The notes beneath the pieces are model-generated. The model worked only from the letters and a program-made list of their open reading frames with translations. It ran no database searches and had not been told where the DNA came from. DNA of 64,000 nt from Arthrobacter sp. AQ5-05. GTDB lineage: Bacteria > Actinomycetota > Actinomycetes > Actinomycetales > Micrococcaceae. Where the stretch lies: positions 45,664-109,663 of the forward strand of contig NZ_QMKQ01000014.1 of the NCBI RefSeq assembly GCF_003287975.1, written 5' to 3'. Position numbers and translations under genes: made by a program. How positions within the stretch are numbered: the first letter of the stretch is position 1; every line of letters starts with the position of its first letter. Below, one piece after another: positions 32,091-41,492 of this stretch.

Positions 32091-34124
32091 GTGAGCGAGC
32101 AGCAGAATCCCGGTCGAGAACCGTACGTCATTGCCGTTGTGGGAGCCGGACCGCGGGGCACCTCGGTCCTTGAGCGCCTGGCATCCGAACTGGGGCGCAC
32201 CCGGAACCATTCGCGCGCGATCACCGTGGTGGTCTTCGACGTCCACGATCCGGGTGCCGGGCATGTCTGGAGCACGGCCCAGTCCCGGCTCTTCCTGATG
32301 AACACCCCCGCGGGATTCCCCACCGTTGCCCCGGAAAGAGAAACCCCGGGCGAACCGGGATTGAGCTTTGACCAATGGCGTCTGGCCGGCGGCGACGGCG
32401 CCGTGCTCAGCAGCGTGGAAGCCGAGGAGCTGGAGAAGATGGGCCGGGGGTCCTACCCGCCGAGGGCCCTCTACGGACGGTATCTGCGCCACGTCTTTGA
32501 GCGGTCGGTGGAGGCCCTGCGCGCCAACACGGCTGTCGCGGAGGTGCGTGTGGAGCGCGCCGAAATCACCGGCCTGCACCGCGGCGAGGCCGACTACCTG
32601 CTCACTGGCCGCCGGGTTGCCGGCGCCAACAGCCGAACGCCCCAATCCGGTGATGCACTTGAACTGCGTGCCGACGCCGTGGTGTTGGCCCTGGGCCACG
32701 TTCCGGCACACCTGAACCCTGCACAGGAGGCAATGGCCCAGGCCGCCGACGACGCTGGCCTGACCTACCAGGGTCCCAACGTGCCCGGTGACGTTGCCTG
32801 GGACAAGGTTCCCGCCGGGGAAACCGTCTTGGTCCGCGGACTGGGCCTGAATTTCTTTGACGTGATGATCGCCCTGACCGTCGGGCGCGGAGGACAATTC
32901 AATGAAATCAACGGCGGGCCGGGTCGGGCCCTGGAATACTGGCCCTCGGGCCGGGAACCGCGGATCGTGGCAGCCTCCCGCCGCGGAACGCCGTACCGTG
33001 CAAAATCCTGCATCGAGGAATTCATCCCTGACTCCGTGAGCCTGCGCTACCTGGACTTCGACGTGATCGTCCAGAAGGTCGCCGAGGCCCGGGCGCTGAA
33101 CCCGGACGCCGCTGTCCGCTTTGACGCGCACGTGTGGCCACTGCTGCACCGAGACGTCCTGCTGGCCTACTACCGCACCGCGGCCATGCGGCACCCGTCC
33201 CGTTTCGAGGTGGACCCTGACGAATTCGTGGACAGCCTGATCGCGGTGCTCGACGCCGAGCACCAGGCAGGCTCCCAGGTGTGGTTGCAGGGCGCTCGCC
33301 GGCTCGTGGAGGAGCAGGCGCCCGCCTTGGGATTCCTTGATGTCCCCCGGCTGGGCCACCCCTTTGCCGAACGTGGTTTTCCTTCCCTGAAGGAATACCA
33401 GAAGGCCGTCATGGAATACCTGGAGTTCGATGCGATTTCCTCGGTGGAAGGCGAGAAGGACCCGTTGAAGATGGCCATTGCCACCTTGAACGCCGGGCGC
33501 ATGGTCGTCAAGGAGATGATCACCGAGCGCCTGATCTCGGACGAGTCGCGCCAGAGCGAGGTGCAGGGCTGGTTCGAACCGCTGGTCGAGGGTCTGGCCT
33601 CCGGTCCTCCGCTGCAACGCATCGAGGAACTCGCAGCATTGGCCCGGGCCAACGTAGTGGAGTTCATCGGCCCGGACCCGGAGTTCGAGATTGACAGGCC
33701 TTCCGGCGTGTTCACCGCATCCTCGCCGTGGGTCGACGCCCCGGCATATACGGCACGCACGCTCATCGAGGCCATGATGCCGGCCAACCGCGTGCTGCAG
33801 ACGGCCTCGCCGTTGCTGCGGCAACTGCTAGAAGATGGCTTGGCCGCCGCGTTCCACATGCGCAACGACCAAGGCGAACCATTCCCGGGCTCGGGACTCG
33901 AGGTCAAGGGCGAGCCGTACCGGGTGGTCGATGCCCGTGGGGTGGCACACCGGGCACTTTTCGTGCTCGGACTCCAGCTTTCCTCCGCGCAATGGGGTAC
34001 GGCCATCGCGGCCCAGGCCGGTGCCCCGCTCGACGGTGCAGCCCGGACCCTGGGCGACGCCCAGGACATCACCCGGGAACTGCTGCGCCTGAGCCAAGTC
34101 CAGGACCTGAACCAGCCGCGCTGA
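32091..34124 (+). CDS. FAD/NAD(P)-binding protein (NAD_binding_9 type)
   Basis: 677 residues from GTG at 32091, with TAGGCT ending 6 nt upstream. The N-terminal dinucleotide-binding motif is IAVVGAGPRGTSVLERLASE (about 15-34), followed by VVVFDVHDPGAGHVW and STAQSRLFLMNTP as in the FAD-NAD(P)-binding family PF13454. A second Rossmann-type strand is VVLALGHVPAHLNP, and GETVLVRGLGLNFFDVMI a third. Members of this family are uncharacterised flavoproteins of similar length. No signal peptide. It stands alone between the orphan nuclease and a broken VOC gene. Substrate unknown. Confidence 0.8.
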   Translation: MSEQQNPGREPYVIAVVGAGPRGTSVLERLASELGRTRNHSRAITVVVFDVHDPGAGHVWSTAQSRLFLMNTPAGFPTVAPERETPGEPGLSFDQWRLAGGDGAVLSSVEAEELEKMGRGSYPPRALYGRYLRHVFERSVEALRANTAVAEVRVERAEITGLHRGEADYLLTGRRVAGANSRTPQSGDALELRADAVVLALGHVPAHLNPAQEAMAQAADDAGLTYQGPNVPGDVAWDKVPAGETVLVRGLGLNFFDVMIALTVGRGGQFNEINGGPGRALEYWPSGREPRIVAASRRGTPYRAKSCIEEFIPDSVSLRYLDFDVIVQKVAEARALNPDAAVRFDAHVWPLLHRDVLLAYYRTAAMRHPSRFEVDPDEFVDSLIAVLDAEHQAGSQVWLQGARRLVEEQAPALGFLDVPRLGHPFAERGFPSLKEYQKAVMEYLEFDAISSVEGEKDPLKMAIATLNAGRMVVKEMITERLISDESRQSEVQGWFEPLVEGLASGPPLQRIEELAALARANVVEFIGPDPEFEIDRPSGVFTASSPWVDAPAYTARTLIEAMMPANRVLQTASPLLRQLLEDGLAAAFHMRNDQGEPFPGSGLEVKGEPYRVVDARGVAHRALFVLGLQLSSAQWGTAIAAQAGAPLDGAARTLGDAQDITRELLRLSQVQDLNQPR

Positions 34125-34217
34125 GAAACAAGCCCTGGCCATGGAACGAAATGGCCACGGTGAGAGGCCGGACGCCAAAGCCCGCGCCCTCCCCGCGCCG
34201 GGCATATCCCGGCCCTG

Positions 34218-34902
34218 CTACACGCCCACCAGCTTCAAGGTGGCGCCGCAGCAATCGGTGTTGGCAGCAACCCTGCCGAACTCGGAATCCTGCGGGTCTT
34301 CGGTCACGGTGCCGCCGTTGGCCACCACCGTCGCGCAGTCCGTATCCACGTCATCCGCGCCCCAGTAGGTCACCCAGAATCCGGTGAATCGGACCTCACC
34401 TGGGTGTCCCGGCCAAAGACCTTGGCGTAGAACGCCGCCGCCGCGGGATAGTCCTTGGAATACGGCTCGTGCCATGCCGGGGCGCCGTGTGCCCAGTCAA
34501 CGCCGAACCCCTGATGCTCCTGCGGCTGCAACACACCGAACGCGGCGCCGCCGGCATCAAGAAAGGTGCCCATGTGCCCGTATGGTGCCAGGTGCCTCGG
34601 CGGCACCAGGACCTTGCCGCCCCTGCCCTGGACGCTGGCCTCGGTGGCAGTGATGCCATCGCTCTTCAGATACAGCAACCAGAAGTTCGGGACGCCGCCG
34701 AAATCCGGATTGTGCGGAGATATTCCCGCCACCAGCCGGCCATCGCGCCGGGCACTGAGGTAGCTGCCGTGCTCCTCGGCAACGGGCTGCTCGATTCCCG
34801 GCCGAAGAGGGCAGAGTAGAGTTTCTTGCCCGCTTCGATGTCCGAGCTCATGGTGTCTGTCCACACCGGGTTGCCGGCGGGGGCGCTTTCGCGAAGAGGC
34901 AT
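34218..34902 (-). pseudogene. Frameshifted VOC-family (glyoxalase-like) protein
   Basis: A two-domain VOC protein of about 228 residues is spread over three minus-strand frames. It starts at ATG 34902 (MPLRESAPAGNPVWTDTMSSDIEAGKKLYSALFGRE), shifts near 34797 to EQPVAEEHGSYLSARRDGRLVAGI through YSKDYPAAAAFYAKVFG, and shifts again near 34398 to RFTGFWVTYWGADDVDT, ending at TAG 34218. Each break needs a single-base indel. The protein order is otherwise complete, so decay is recent, or these are sequencing errors. Confidence 0.75.
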
Positions 34903-35020
34903 TGGCGCGCTCTTCCAATCCTGGAATTGCTGGTGGGAGATCCCGCCGGGATCGGGCCCGGCAGGTGGGCAGCAGCCTACGCGCAACCGTTGGACCGGGG
35001 CCATGGCGGGCGAGCAAAAA

Positions 35021-35052
35021 GGGGCGGTTCCCGTGTGTACGGGAACCGCCCC
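35021..35052 (-). terminator. Terminator of tRNA-Ser(TGA)
   Basis: Perfect 14-bp stem GGGGCGGTTCCCGT with loop GTGT, followed on the minus strand by TTTTT. Confidence 0.9.
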
Positions 35053-35063
35053 TTTGGATTGCG

Positions 35064-35151
35064 CGGATGGTAAGAGATTTGAACTCTTGGTACGGGGTTA
35101 CCGCACACTGGTTTTCAAGACCAGCTCCTTAGGCCGCTCGGACAACCATCC
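35064..35151 (-). tRNA. tRNA-Ser(TGA)
   Basis: 88-nt class II tRNA on the minus strand. Acceptor GGATGGT/ACCATCC, anticodon loop CTTGAAA (anticodon TGA), long variable arm and T-loop TTCAAAT. Decodes UCA and related codons. Confidence 0.95.
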
Positions 35152-35303
35152 AGACCAAGAAAGTATACGCCAGCCCAAAGGTGCCCCGGGACCGCCACGC
35201 CCCTGCGCTCATAATCGGGAGCCGGTTTTTCCGGGCGGTAGAGTGGCCCCAATTGGCCCTGCCAACCATGACAAGCGAAGAAAGCTGGAAGACAAGGATG
35301 ACG

Positions 35304-36284
35304 ATGATGCGTGCCATTGAATACCGCGGTGCCGGCGGCCCGGAGGTGCTTGCCGAGGTCGATCGGCCCATGCCGGCCCCCGGGCCAGGGGAAGTGCTGA
35401 TCAAGGTGGCGGCCTTCGGACTGAACCGTGCCGACGTGCAGCAGCGACGGGGCGTCTACCCGCCTCCGCCCGGGGCCAGCGACATTCCAGGACTCGAGGT
35501 TTCGGGAATCATCGAGGCGCTGGGGGAGGGCACGGTGGGACTGGCGGTGGGCCAGCGGGTCTGCGCCCTGCTGGCCGGCGGCGGCTACGCCCAATACGTG
35601 GCGGTTGCCGCGGGCCTGGTCATCGAGGTCCCCGAGGCCGTGGACCTTGTCGATGCCGCGGGCTTCATGGAAGTCGCCTGCACCGTGGTGTCCAACCTCT
35701 TCCTGGAAGCCGGGCTCACCCGCGGCGACACCGTGCTGCTGCACGGCGGAGCCGGAGGCATCGGGTCCATGGCCATCCAATTGGCCGTGGCCGTCGGGGC
35801 CAAGGTCCTGGTGACCGCCTCCAGCGAGGAAAAGATCGCCCACTGCCTGGCCCTCGGTGCGACAGCGGGCATCAACTACCGCGAAGAAGACTTTGCCGCG
35901 CGCACCAAGGATCTCACCGACGGTGCCGGGGTCGACGTGATCCTTGATGTCGTGGGCGCGAAGTACCTGGAACCAAATGTTCGCGCGCTGGCCAAGGACG
36001 GGACCCTGGTGGTCATCGGCCTGCAGGGAGGAGCCAAGGCGGAACTCAACCTCGGGGTGTTGATGGCCAAGCGCGCCCGGGTCGTGGGAACCACGCTGCG
36101 CGCCCGGCCGCTGGAACAAAAGGCGGAGATCGTCGCGGCGGTGAAGGACCACGCCCTGCCGATGCTGGCCGACGGGACGCTCACGTTGTCCATCGATCGA
36201 CGTTTCCCCTTCACCGAAGCCGCTTTGGCGCACGAATACTTCGATTCGGGGCAACACACCGGGAAAATCATCGTAAAGTTCTGA
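35304..36284 (+). CDS. NAD(P)H:quinone oxidoreductase, zinc-independent MDR family
   Basis: 326 residues. Medium-chain dehydrogenase/reductase fold of the QOR/PIG3 branch: FGLNRADVQQRRGVYPPPPG in the substrate domain, the NAD(P)-binding motif VLLHGGAGGIGSMAIQLA (about 143-160) and GAGVDVILDVVGAKY. No zinc-binding Cys are present. Expected to reduce quinones or enones with NADPH. Three ATGs lie close together (35298, 35304, 35307); AAGG at 35294 favours 35304 or 35307. No clear operon partner. Confidence 0.88.
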   Translation: MMRAIEYRGAGGPEVLAEVDRPMPAPGPGEVLIKVAAFGLNRADVQQRRGVYPPPPGASDIPGLEVSGIIEALGEGTVGLAVGQRVCALLAGGGYAQYVAVAAGLVIEVPEAVDLVDAAGFMEVACTVVSNLFLEAGLTRGDTVLLHGGAGGIGSMAIQLAVAVGAKVLVTASSEEKIAHCLALGATAGINYREEDFAARTKDLTDGAGVDVILDVVGAKYLEPNVRALAKDGTLVVIGLQGGAKAELNLGVLMAKRARVVGTTLRARPLEQKAEIVAAVKDHALPMLADGTLTLSIDRRFPFTEAALAHEYFDSGQHTGKIIVKF

Positions 36285-36403
36285 AACTGTTTTTTCCGCG
36301 GACTACGGTGTAGGTAGCTGGGAGGGTGGCGTGTCCCACAGGGCCGCGCCACCGGCCAACGACCACTCGCATCCCTTATCCGTCAGTTGCGTGAGAGGAA
36401 AAC

Positions 36404-38650
36404 ATGAGTAAGACCCAACCAACGGCCCCGGGGCTTCCCCCGGCAGGAATCGACCCGCAGGTGGCGGAGGCAGAAGAAAGGAAATGGACGCCGGCGAAGA
36501 TCGCGCTGTGGGTGGCCATTTCGCTGCTCGGCGGCGTCGCCTGGGCCATCCTCGCTTTCTCCCGCGGGGAAACCATCAACGCGATCTGGTTCGTCTTCGC
36601 CGCGGTGTGCACCTACCTGGTGGCCTACCGCTTCTACTCCAAGTTCATCGAGCGCAAGATCGCCAAGCCCAACGACTTCAGGGCGACCCCGGCGGAGTAC
36701 AACAACAACGGCCGCGACTTCATGCCGACCGACCGCCGCGTGCTCTTTGGGCACCACTTTGCCGCGATCGCCGGTGCCGGGCCGCTGGTCGGCCCGATCC
36801 TTGCCGCGCAGATGGGCTACCTTCCGGGCACCATTTGGATCATCATCGGCGTGGTGCTGGCCGGTGCGGTCCAGGACTACCTGGTCATGTTCTTCTCGAT
36901 GCGCCGGGGAGGACGCTCGCTGGGACAGATGGCCCGTGAGGAACTCGGCGTCATTGGCGGCACGGCCGCACTGATCGCGACCCTGGCCATCATGGTCATC
37001 ATCGTTGCCATCCTTGCCCTGGTCGTCGTCAACGCGCTGGGCGAATCCGCCTGGGGCGTCTACTCGGTCGGCCTGACCATCCCGATCGCCCTGTTCATGG
37101 GCGTCTACCTGCGCTTCATCCGCCCGGGCAAGGTCCTGGAGATCTCCGTGATCGGCTTTGCGCTTTTGATGTTTGCCATCATCTCCGGCCGCTGGGTTGC
37201 CGAATCCGCATGGGGTGCCGAGCTCTTCCACATGGACCGCACCACCCTGGCCTGGTTCATCATCATCTACGGCTTCATCGCCGCGGTGCTTCCGGTGTGG
37301 CTGCTGCTGGCCCCCCGCGACTACCTCTCCACCTTCATGAAGATCGGCGTGATCGGCCTGCTGGCCATCGCGATCCTCGTGGTGCGCCCGGAAATCAGCG
37401 TCCCGGCGATCTCCGAGTTTGCGGGCACCGACAAGGGCCCCGTGGTCGCCGGACACCTCTTCCCGTTCCTGTTTGTCACCATCGCCTGTGGTGCCCTCTC
37501 CGGATTCCACGCACTGATCGCCTCGGGCACCACCCCGAAGATGGTGGAAAAGGAACGCCAGACCCGCTTCCTGGGCTACGGCGGCATGCTCATGGAATCC
37601 TTTGTGGCCATCATGGCGCTGGTTGCGGCGATCTCCATTGACCGCGGCATCTACTTCGCCATGAACTCCTCGGCTGCATCCACCGGCGGCACCGTTGAGG
37701 GCGCCGTGGCATTCGTGAATTCGCTGGGCCTGACCGGAGTGAACCTGACCCCGAGCATGCTCACCGACCTTGCCGCGGGCGTGGGTGAGGACTCCGTGGT
37801 CTCGCGCACCGGCGGCGCCCCGACCCTGGCCGTGGGCATCGCCCACATCATGCACCAGTGGTTCGGCGGCGTGAACCTGATGGGCTTCTGGTACCACTTC
37901 GCGATCATGTTCGAGGCGCTGTTCATCCTGACCGCGGTGGATGCCGGAACCCGGGTGGCCCGCTTCATGCTGCAGGACACCATCGGCAACTTCATCCCCA
38001 GGTTCAAGGACACCTCCTGGCGTCCCGGGGCCTGGGCGTGCACGGCCATCATGGTCGCGGCCTGGGGGTACATCCTGATCCTGGGCGTCACCGACCCGCT
38101 GGGCGGAATCAACACCTTCTTCCCGCTCTTCGGTATCGCCAACCAGCTGCTGGCCGCCATCGCGCTGGCCGTGGTGATGACGATCGTGGCCAAGCGCGGG
38201 AACTTCCGGTACCTGTGGATCGTGGTGCTGCCGCTGGCCTTCGCCACCGTCGTCACCGTGTACGCCTCGTTCCTGAAGATCTTCTCCACCGTTCCGGCCG
38301 TGGGCTACTTCGCCCAGCACAATGCGTTCAAGGGCGCCCTGGAACGCGGGGAAACCAGCTTCGGTTCCGCCAAGAACCTCGAGGCCATGGAGGCAGTGGT
38401 GCGCAACACCGGCGTCCAGGGCTGGCTCTCGGTGATCTTCCTGGTGCTCTCGGTGATCGTGATTATTGCGGCGATCATCGCCACCATCCGGGCCTACCCC
38501 ACCGGCGGCGGCAAGAACACCGAGGACCCGGAGATCCCCTCAAGGATCTATGCACCGAGCGGACTGGTTTCCTCCCCGGCGGAGAAGGAACTCGAGAAGG
38601 CCTGGAAGCAGGTTGCCCCGGAGCACCGGATCGCACGCGGGGGACACTGA
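36404..38650 (+). CDS. cstA: Carbon starvation protein CstA, peptide/pyruvate transporter family
   Basis: 748 residues with about 16-18 membrane segments. The CstA core shows AGPLVGPILAAQMGYLPGTIWIIIG, QDYLVMFFSMRRGGRSLGQMA and HALIASGTTPKMVEKE. E. coli CstA and BtsT are implicated in peptide and pyruvate uptake. AGAGGAAAAC gives a strong RBS for the ATG. The ybdD-type gene follows 2 nt after the stop, the standard cstA-ybdD operon. Named by family; transport specificity is not evident. Confidence 0.93.
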   Translation: MSKTQPTAPGLPPAGIDPQVAEAEERKWTPAKIALWVAISLLGGVAWAILAFSRGETINAIWFVFAAVCTYLVAYRFYSKFIERKIAKPNDFRATPAEYNNNGRDFMPTDRRVLFGHHFAAIAGAGPLVGPILAAQMGYLPGTIWIIIGVVLAGAVQDYLVMFFSMRRGGRSLGQMAREELGVIGGTAALIATLAIMVIIVAILALVVVNALGESAWGVYSVGLTIPIALFMGVYLRFIRPGKVLEISVIGFALLMFAIISGRWVAESAWGAELFHMDRTTLAWFIIIYGFIAAVLPVWLLLAPRDYLSTFMKIGVIGLLAIAILVVRPEISVPAISEFAGTDKGPVVAGHLFPFLFVTIACGALSGFHALIASGTTPKMVEKERQTRFLGYGGMLMESFVAIMALVAAISIDRGIYFAMNSSAASTGGTVEGAVAFVNSLGLTGVNLTPSMLTDLAAGVGEDSVVSRTGGAPTLAVGIAHIMHQWFGGVNLMGFWYHFAIMFEALFILTAVDAGTRVARFMLQDTIGNFIPRFKDTSWRPGAWACTAIMVAAWGYILILGVTDPLGGINTFFPLFGIANQLLAAIALAVVMTIVAKRGNFRYLWIVVLPLAFATVVTVYASFLKIFSTVPAVGYFAQHNAFKGALERGETSFGSAKNLEAMEAVVRNTGVQGWLSVIFLVLSVIVIIAAIIATIRAYPTGGGKNTEDPEIPSRIYAPSGLVSSPAEKELEKAWKQVAPEHRIARGGH

Positions 38651-38652
38651 GC

Positions 38653-38901
38653 ATGGACACCGCAGGCGGAACCCCGCAGGGCACCGGCACCTCCGCGCTG
38701 GCGCGCGGTCTGTGTGCCGTCGGCAACGCGGCCCGTGGCCTCGGTCGCTACCTGGAGGGGGTGCTGGGCGCGGACAAGTACCGGGTCTACCTGGAACACC
38801 AGGCCCGCACGCATCCGGGCGTCGAGCCCATGGGCGAGCGCGAATTCTGGCGCGACTACACCGACTGGCAGGAGAAAAACCCGCAAGGACGGTGCTGCTG
38901 A
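38653..38901 (+). CDS. YbdD/YjiX family protein
   Basis: 82 residues, small cytoplasmic protein of the DUF466 family: YLEGVLGADKYRVYLEHQART and the conserved GEREFWRDYTDWQEKNPQGRCC ending. It follows cstA by 2 nt, as YbdD and YjiX follow their transporters in E. coli, where the pair is needed for pyruvate-transporter activity. Confidence 0.9.
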   Translation: MDTAGGTPQGTGTSALARGLCAVGNAARGLGRYLEGVLGADKYRVYLEHQARTHPGVEPMGEREFWRDYTDWQEKNPQGRCC

Positions 38902-38934
38902 TCCGCTTTGGGATCATGGCCTGGTGAAGGCCGG

Positions 38935-38963
38935 GGGCCGGTGGACAACATGTCCGCCGGCCC
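38935..38963 (+). terminator. Terminator of cstA-ybdD
   Basis: GGGCCGGTGGACA pairs with TGTCCGCCGGCCC (one mismatch), loop ACA. Confidence 0.75.
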
Positions 38964-39038
38964 TTGGCCTGTGACAGGCAGGGAACCTCCGGCGAAATCT
39001 TCCAGCTGGGCGCAGGGATCACGTGGCAAGATGGAGCC

Positions 39039-39740
39039 ATGAGCGAGCACAGCGAACAGATCCCCGATCCCCACGCCGCATCCAACGCTTCCGAGTCCGA
39101 CGACACGACGTGGGCGAACCTGGCAGCGGCCGCGGCCGGAACGCGCCCCGACGCCCAGCCGGCGGGCCGCGCAGCCCAGGCCGGCGAACCCGGCGCGGAT
39201 GGCAAGCACGGCCCGGGCAAGGACACGGTGCAGGTGATGAGCATCGGGGAGCCGGCCAAGCTCATGCGCATCGGCGGGATGATCAAGCAGCTGCTTGACG
39301 AGGTGCGCTCCGCGCCGCTGGACGCCGAGGCCCGCACCCGCATGGCCGACATCCACGAACGCTCCGTCCACGAGCTGGAGAGCGGGCTGTCCCCGGAACT
39401 CGCACAGGAACTGCACCGCATCCGGCTGCCCTTCGCCGACGGGGAGACCCCCTCGGCCGCGGAGCTGCGCGTGGCCCAGGCCCAGTTGGTGGGCTGGCTC
39501 GAGGGCGTCTTCCACGGGCTGCAGGCCGCGATGGCCGCACAGCAACTGGCCAACCAGCAACTGGCCCAGCGCATGGCCATGCGTCAGCTTCCCCCGGGCA
39601 CCCAGGTGGCCCCGGGCATCATCATCAACGAGCAGGGCGAGCCCGAACGCATGGGCGCACCCGGCCCGGGCCCCGGACCGGCCCCGCAGGCGCCCGGCCA
39701 GGGCCAGGGGACCGAGGGCGGGTTTGGGCAGTACCTCTAG
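39039..39740 (+). CDS. bpa: Bacterial proteasome activator
   Basis: 233 residues from ATG at 39039. The core (about 68-185) is the four-helix bundle of the Bpa family: MSIGEPAKLMRIGGMIKQLL, ARTRMADIHERSVHELE and VGWLEGVFHGLQAAMAAQQ. The C-terminal residues GFGQYL carry the GQYL motif that docks into the 20S proteasome alpha-ring and opens the gate without ATP. N-terminal 60 residues and the Gly/Pro-rich stretch before GQYL are disordered. Implies that this organism has a 20S proteasome. In Mycobacterium Bpa helps degrade misfolded proteins such as HspR. Confidence 0.93.
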   Translation: MSEHSEQIPDPHAASNASESDDTTWANLAAAAAGTRPDAQPAGRAAQAGEPGADGKHGPGKDTVQVMSIGEPAKLMRIGGMIKQLLDEVRSAPLDAEARTRMADIHERSVHELESGLSPELAQELHRIRLPFADGETPSAAELRVAQAQLVGWLEGVFHGLQAAMAAQQLANQQLAQRMAMRQLPPGTQVAPGIIINEQGEPERMGAPGPGPGPAPQAPGQGQGTEGGFGQYL

Positions 39741-39795
39741 ACTGGATTTGCACGAGGGAACCGGTCCAGCGGCACTAACGAAGGCACACATTCAG

Positions 39796-40248
39796 ATGGG
39801 GTTGTTCTCCGCAGCGCGCAGCGCACGCCGCGACAACAAGGAGCTCGGCGACGGGGTCTGGCGCCGGGCCTACGACAGGTTCGGGCGCTCGCTTGACCGG
39901 GTGCACCAGATCCTCGAGGGCATCGAGGACGACGACCTGCACAATGCGCTGATCCTGATCGCCAACCACCTCGCCGACCTCCAGTCCCGGGTGCGCACGG
40001 TGTGCGTGGCCGCCCAGCTCCAATGCCCCAGCGACGGACAAAACATCCCCAACGAGCTCCATGAGGTGCACCGGCTGCTGTCCAAGGCCGCCAACGACCT
40101 GGCCACCACCGCGCAGGTCGCCGCCATGTCACGCCTGGACGGCGAGCGCTGGGGCTACGAGTCCGCGGGGTTGGAGAATGTCGCGATGCGCGCCGATCTG
40201 GTCGCCGACGGCATTGCCGCCGCCGAGGCCGAACTGGCCCGGCACTAG
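39796..40248 (+). CDS. Hypothetical helical protein downstream of bpa
   Basis: 150 residues from ATG at 39796, 55 nt after bpa in the same direction, so possibly co-transcribed. Mostly alpha-helical: FGRSLDRVHQILEGIEDDDL, ANHLADLQSRVRTVCVAAQ, LHEVHRLLSKAANDLATTAQ. No signal peptide or membrane segment. The stop TAG overlaps the stop of the convergent gene (CTAG). Function not recognised; proximity to bpa is the only hint. Confidence 0.7.
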   Translation: MGLFSAARSARRDNKELGDGVWRRAYDRFGRSLDRVHQILEGIEDDDLHNALILIANHLADLQSRVRTVCVAAQLQCPSDGQNIPNELHEVHRLLSKAANDLATTAQVAAMSRLDGERWGYESAGLENVAMRADLVADGIAAAEAELARH

Positions 40249-41492
40249 CCAGACAACCCCAGGGGCTGTTTGGCAACCGCCCGGAACAAGACGACCTCGC
40301 CGGAATATTCCCCGCAGGTTGCGTTCCTTGCGGTGGGGAAACCCGCGAAATCGGCCGTGGGCGTGTCCCCGGTGTCCAGGATGAACGTCGAATCGTCTCC
40401 CTCGCCGAGCCACCCGTCGCGCGGCATGAACCGCAACGGGTACCCGGCCACGGGGTCCTCCGGTCCGGCGAACTCGGCAATCGAGGCCGACGCGGTGGAC
40501 CCCTCGGGGAACGACAGGATCTTGGCTCCCTGGCGCGTGGAGGCCGCAATGCAGGAACGGGCCTGCGCACCGGTGTGGGAATGGACGGCCGTGGCCTTGA
40601 AGCGTTCGGTGGTTCCCGACGGTTTGCCGGTGTGGGCGTACGCCATCTTGAAGGTCGCGAACCGGGTAAGCACCGCGCCGTTGTATTCGACGTCGGGGCG
40701 CTGCAGGTAGGTCCCGCCAAGCGTCTTCAGGCTCCTGGCCCCGCCCACGGAGCCGGCGGCGAGCCGCGCAGGATCCGAGACCATGACGCCGTAGGGCCCC
40801 GGCCCCGGGGTGACCAGGCCGGGCTTCGCATCGGTGCTGGCCACGACCACCAGGATCCCCTCCCGTGCCTCCTCGCCCGGTGCAGCGGCGTCGGAGGAGT
40901 CCAGCGCGATCGGCAGCCACGGATCGGTGGCCTGGAACAACGAGTCGCCCTGGCCCGAGACGGCGAAGGGCTGCAGCAGCCAGCCGGTGCTGCGCGCCGC
41001 GGGCGCGTCCGATGGCAACGCCGGTCTCAGCCACCCGGTGATGCGCACGCCGCCGGCTTCCGAGAACGCAGCCAGCCGCGCGTTGTCGTCCGGGTTGAAG
41101 TAGGTTTCCGACGGTGCGGGTGTCGGTGCCACTGCCGGGGGAGCAGCGGGCTGCGGGGCATTGCCCCATGGGCCAAGCACCCCGACCCCGGCAACAATCG
41201 CCCCGGCCGCGGCAACCGCGAGGATGGCCGCTGCCCGCCGATGGTTCCTCGTCCGGGGGTGCCGGCCGGTTTCCTGTGCCATTGCGGCACCTCTCGCGGT
41301 GCCCGGTGCCACGGGGGAGGGGCGTTGGGAAAACACCGGCACATGGTCGCCGTCCGGGATGGCGGCCGTGTGGGCGCGGCTGCGGGCCGGGGCCCCCTCA
41401 TGTTCGGCGCCGCAGGGGTCGGAGCCACGCAGCAGCGCCGCCAGGGACGGATCGAGCTCGTCGTTGGCCGTCGGGGTTGGAAGGGCGTTCAT
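40245..41492 (-). CDS. Membrane-anchored protein coupled to ECF sigma factor
   Basis: 415 residues from ATG at 41492 (GGAAAGGCGG upstream); the ATG overlaps the sigma-factor stop. Residues 1-85 are cytoplasmic and charged, a single membrane helix follows (AAAILAVAAAGAIVAGVGVLG, about 87-107), and about 300 residues lie outside. In this position an anti-sigma factor is expected, but no zinc-binding HxxxCxxC motif is present. The exterior part (TYFNPDDNARLAAFSEAGGVRITG, FPEGSTASASIAEFAG) matches no family I recognise. It could be a sensor or a regulated target. Confidence 0.75.
   Translation of the reverse strand: MNALPTPTANDELDPSLAALLRGSDPCGAEHEGAPARSRAHTAAIPDGDHVPVFSQRPSPVAPGTARGAAMAQETGRHPRTRNHRRAAAILAVAAAGAIVAGVGVLGPWGNAPQPAAPPAVAPTPAPSETYFNPDDNARLAAFSEAGGVRITGWLRPALPSDAPAARSTGWLLQPFAVSGQGDSLFQATDPWLPIALDSSDAAAPGEEAREGILVVVASTDAKPGLVTPGPGPYGVMVSDPARLAAGSVGGARSLKTLGGTYLQRPDVEYNGAVLTRFATFKMAYAHTGKPSGTTERFKATAVHSHTGAQARSCIAASTRQGAKILSFPEGSTASASIAEFAGPEDPVAGYPLRFMPRDGWLGEGDDSTFILDTGDTPTADFAGFPTARNATCGEYSGEVVLFRAVAKQPLGLSG

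Noticed and set aside
36383..38320. 645-residue frame antisense to cstA
   Set aside because: His/Asp/Gly-rich low complexity, the expected complement of a membrane-protein gene in high-GC DNA.
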